A DNA stretch of 6,001 nt. It comes from an uncultured Bryobacteraceae bacterium. GTDB lineage: Bacteria; Acidobacteriota; Terriglobia; Bryobacterales; Bryobacteraceae. How positions within the stretch are numbered: position 1 is the stretch's first letter; each line of letters begins with the position of its first letter. The stretch covers positions 1-6,001 of the forward strand of contig CAKZVG010000505.1 of NCBI GenBank assembly GCA_937921835.1, read 5' to 3'. Under the pieces are notes generated by a model. The model was not told the origin of the DNA. It was given only the letters and a program-made list of their open reading frames with translations, and did no database searches. This document shows, piece by piece, positions 5,140-6,001 of this stretch. The position numbers were made by a program, and so were the translations under genes.

Positions 5140-6001
5140 ATGACGTTTCGCCGCGAATTTGTTCAAAGGCTTGGAGCTGCGGGCGTGCTGCCGGCCGCGC
5201 CCGCCGCGGCCGCGCGGAACGCCCCCTCGAGGGGCGTGTTCGCGGTGCGCGATTTCGGCGCGGCGGGAGACGGCGCCAGGCTTGACACCAAACCGCTCCA
5301 GGCGGCCATTGACGCCTGCGCGCGCGCGGGCGGCGGCCGCGTCCGGTTCACCCCCGGCCGCTACCTGTCCGGCACGCTGCATCTGAAGAGCGGCGTGACG
5401 CTCGATCTTGACGCCGGCGCGGTTCTGCTCGGCAGCCGCAACCTGGGCGATTACCCCTCCGCCGTGCCCGCCTTCCGTTCCTACACTGACACCTACACCG
5501 AGAAAAGCCTCATCTACGCCGAGAAGGTGGAGAACATCGGCATCACGGGGCGCGGCAAAATCGACGGCCAGGGCGCGGCCTTCAAGGGCCCGTACAAGGT
5601 CCGGCCGTACACCATCCGGGTCATCGAGTGCCGGAACGTGCTGGTCGAGGACGTCGAGATCGTCGATTCGCCGATGTGGGTGCAGCACTACCTGGCTTGC
5701 GACGACGTGGTCATCCGAGGGATCCGGGTACACAGCCACGTGAACCACAACAACGACGGCATCGATATCGACTGCTGCCGCCGCGTGCGCATCTCCGATT
5801 GCGATATCGATTCGGGTGACGACGCCATCGTGCTCAAGAGTACGGCGGACCGGTCCCTGACCGACGTCGTGGTGACCAACTGCGTGCTGCGCTCCACCTG
5901 CAACGCGCTGAAGCTTGGCACCGAATCGAACGGGGGCTTTGAGAACGTCGCGGTGTCGAACTGCACCGTCCACGACACGCGTCTGGCCGGCATCGCGGTG
6001 G
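5140..6001 (+). CDS. Tat-exported GH28-like (polygalacturonase family) beta-helix protein, 3' truncated by window edge
   Basis: An open frame of 287 codons starts at the ATG at 5140 and runs off the right edge. The N-terminus MTFRREFVQRLGAAG has a twin-arginine RREF motif followed by an Ala/Pro-rich, weakly hydrophobic stretch to about residue 25, so Tat-dependent export is likely. The mature part opens with VRDFGAAGDG (36-45) and the substrate-side start of a right-handed parallel beta-helix (pectate-lyase superfold). Repeated strands follow, such as NVLVEDVEIVDSPMW (166-180). GH28 landmarks are NNDGIDID (204-211, D206) and SGDDAI (225-230, D227/D228), which are the catalytic aspartates of polygalacturonases. 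The next motif, normally Gly-His-Gly-x-Ser-x-Gly-Ser, reads TCNALKLGTES (253-263), so the usual histidine is missing. R281 may correspond to the substrate-binding arginine. It is probably an exo- or side-chain-acting galacturonan or rhamnogalacturonan hydrolase of the periplasm or cell surface; the exact substrate is unknown. It is the last visible gene of the cluster, 10 bases after the aminotransferase. Confidence 0.82.
   Translation, partial: MTFRREFVQRLGAAGVLPAAPAAAARNAPSRGVFAVRDFGAAGDGARLDTKPLQAAIDACARAGGGRVRFTPGRYLSGTLHLKSGVTLDLDAGAVLLGSRNLGDYPSAVPAFRSYTDTYTEKSLIYAEKVENIGITGRGKIDGQGAAFKGPYKVRPYTIRVIECRNVLVEDVEIVDSPMWVQHYLACDDVVIRGIRVHSHVNHNNDGIDIDCCRRVRISDCDIDSGDDAIVLKSTADRSLTDVVVTNCVLRSTCNALKLGTESNGGFENVAVSNCTVHDTRLAGIAV

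Noticed and set aside
5026..5973. A 315-codon minus-strand open frame opposite the GH28-like gene
   Set aside because: The plus strand shows a Tat signal and GH28 motifs in a continuous frame to the window edge; the antisense product resembles nothing I know.

Overview
The window is high-GC bacterial DNA that is almost entirely coding. It holds one tightly packed plus-strand gene cluster. At the left edge, the first 36 codons of a divergent minus-strand gene are also visible. The left-edge gene reads as a signal peptide followed by a GTVTDPSGA-type start of a carboxypeptidase-regulatory-like domain. This arrangement is very common in the large TonB-dependent-receptor-like outer membrane proteins of Acidobacteriota (Solibacter/Bryobacter relatives). 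Together with the Tat-exported GH28-like protein at the right edge and the GC-rich codon use, it makes an acidobacterial soil-type organism my best guess. That is an inference; no rRNA or other marker gene is present.

Layout: (1) bases 1-110, minus strand, 5' part of the putative secreted/outer-membrane protein; (2) bases 111-240, a short divergent promoter region with a TATAAT box facing left and a TATAAC box facing right; (3) 241-2820, an alpha-glucan (glycogen) phosphorylase of the type with an N-terminal DUF3417 domain; (4) 2844-3812, a 6-phosphofructokinase with unusual residues in the nucleotide/Mg region; (5) 3828-5129, a class-III PLP aminotransferase related to glutamate-1-semialdehyde aminomutase but probably not a true HemL, starting at TTG; (6) 5140 to the right edge, the N-terminal 287 residues of a Tat-exported GH28-like parallel beta-helix protein. 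Gaps between the four plus-strand genes are 23, 15 and 10 bases. The three downstream genes each have a Shine-Dalgarno sequence, and I see no terminator between any of them, so they look like one transcription unit.

How they may work together: the phosphorylase releases glucose-1-phosphate from storage glucan. After isomerisation to fructose-6-phosphate (enzymes not in this window), phosphofructokinase commits it to glycolysis. Genes 1 and 2 are therefore a coherent glycogen-to-glycolysis pair. The aminotransferase and the exported pectinase-like protein have no obvious place in that route. They may be co-regulated carbon-acquisition genes or simply cluster neighbours.

I found no mobile element, CRISPR array, RNA gene or clearly new system. 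The points most worth a second look are the atypical phosphofructokinase active site, the GSAM-like enzyme lacking the usual gating-loop sequence, and the GH28-like protein lacking the classical Gly-His-Gly motif.
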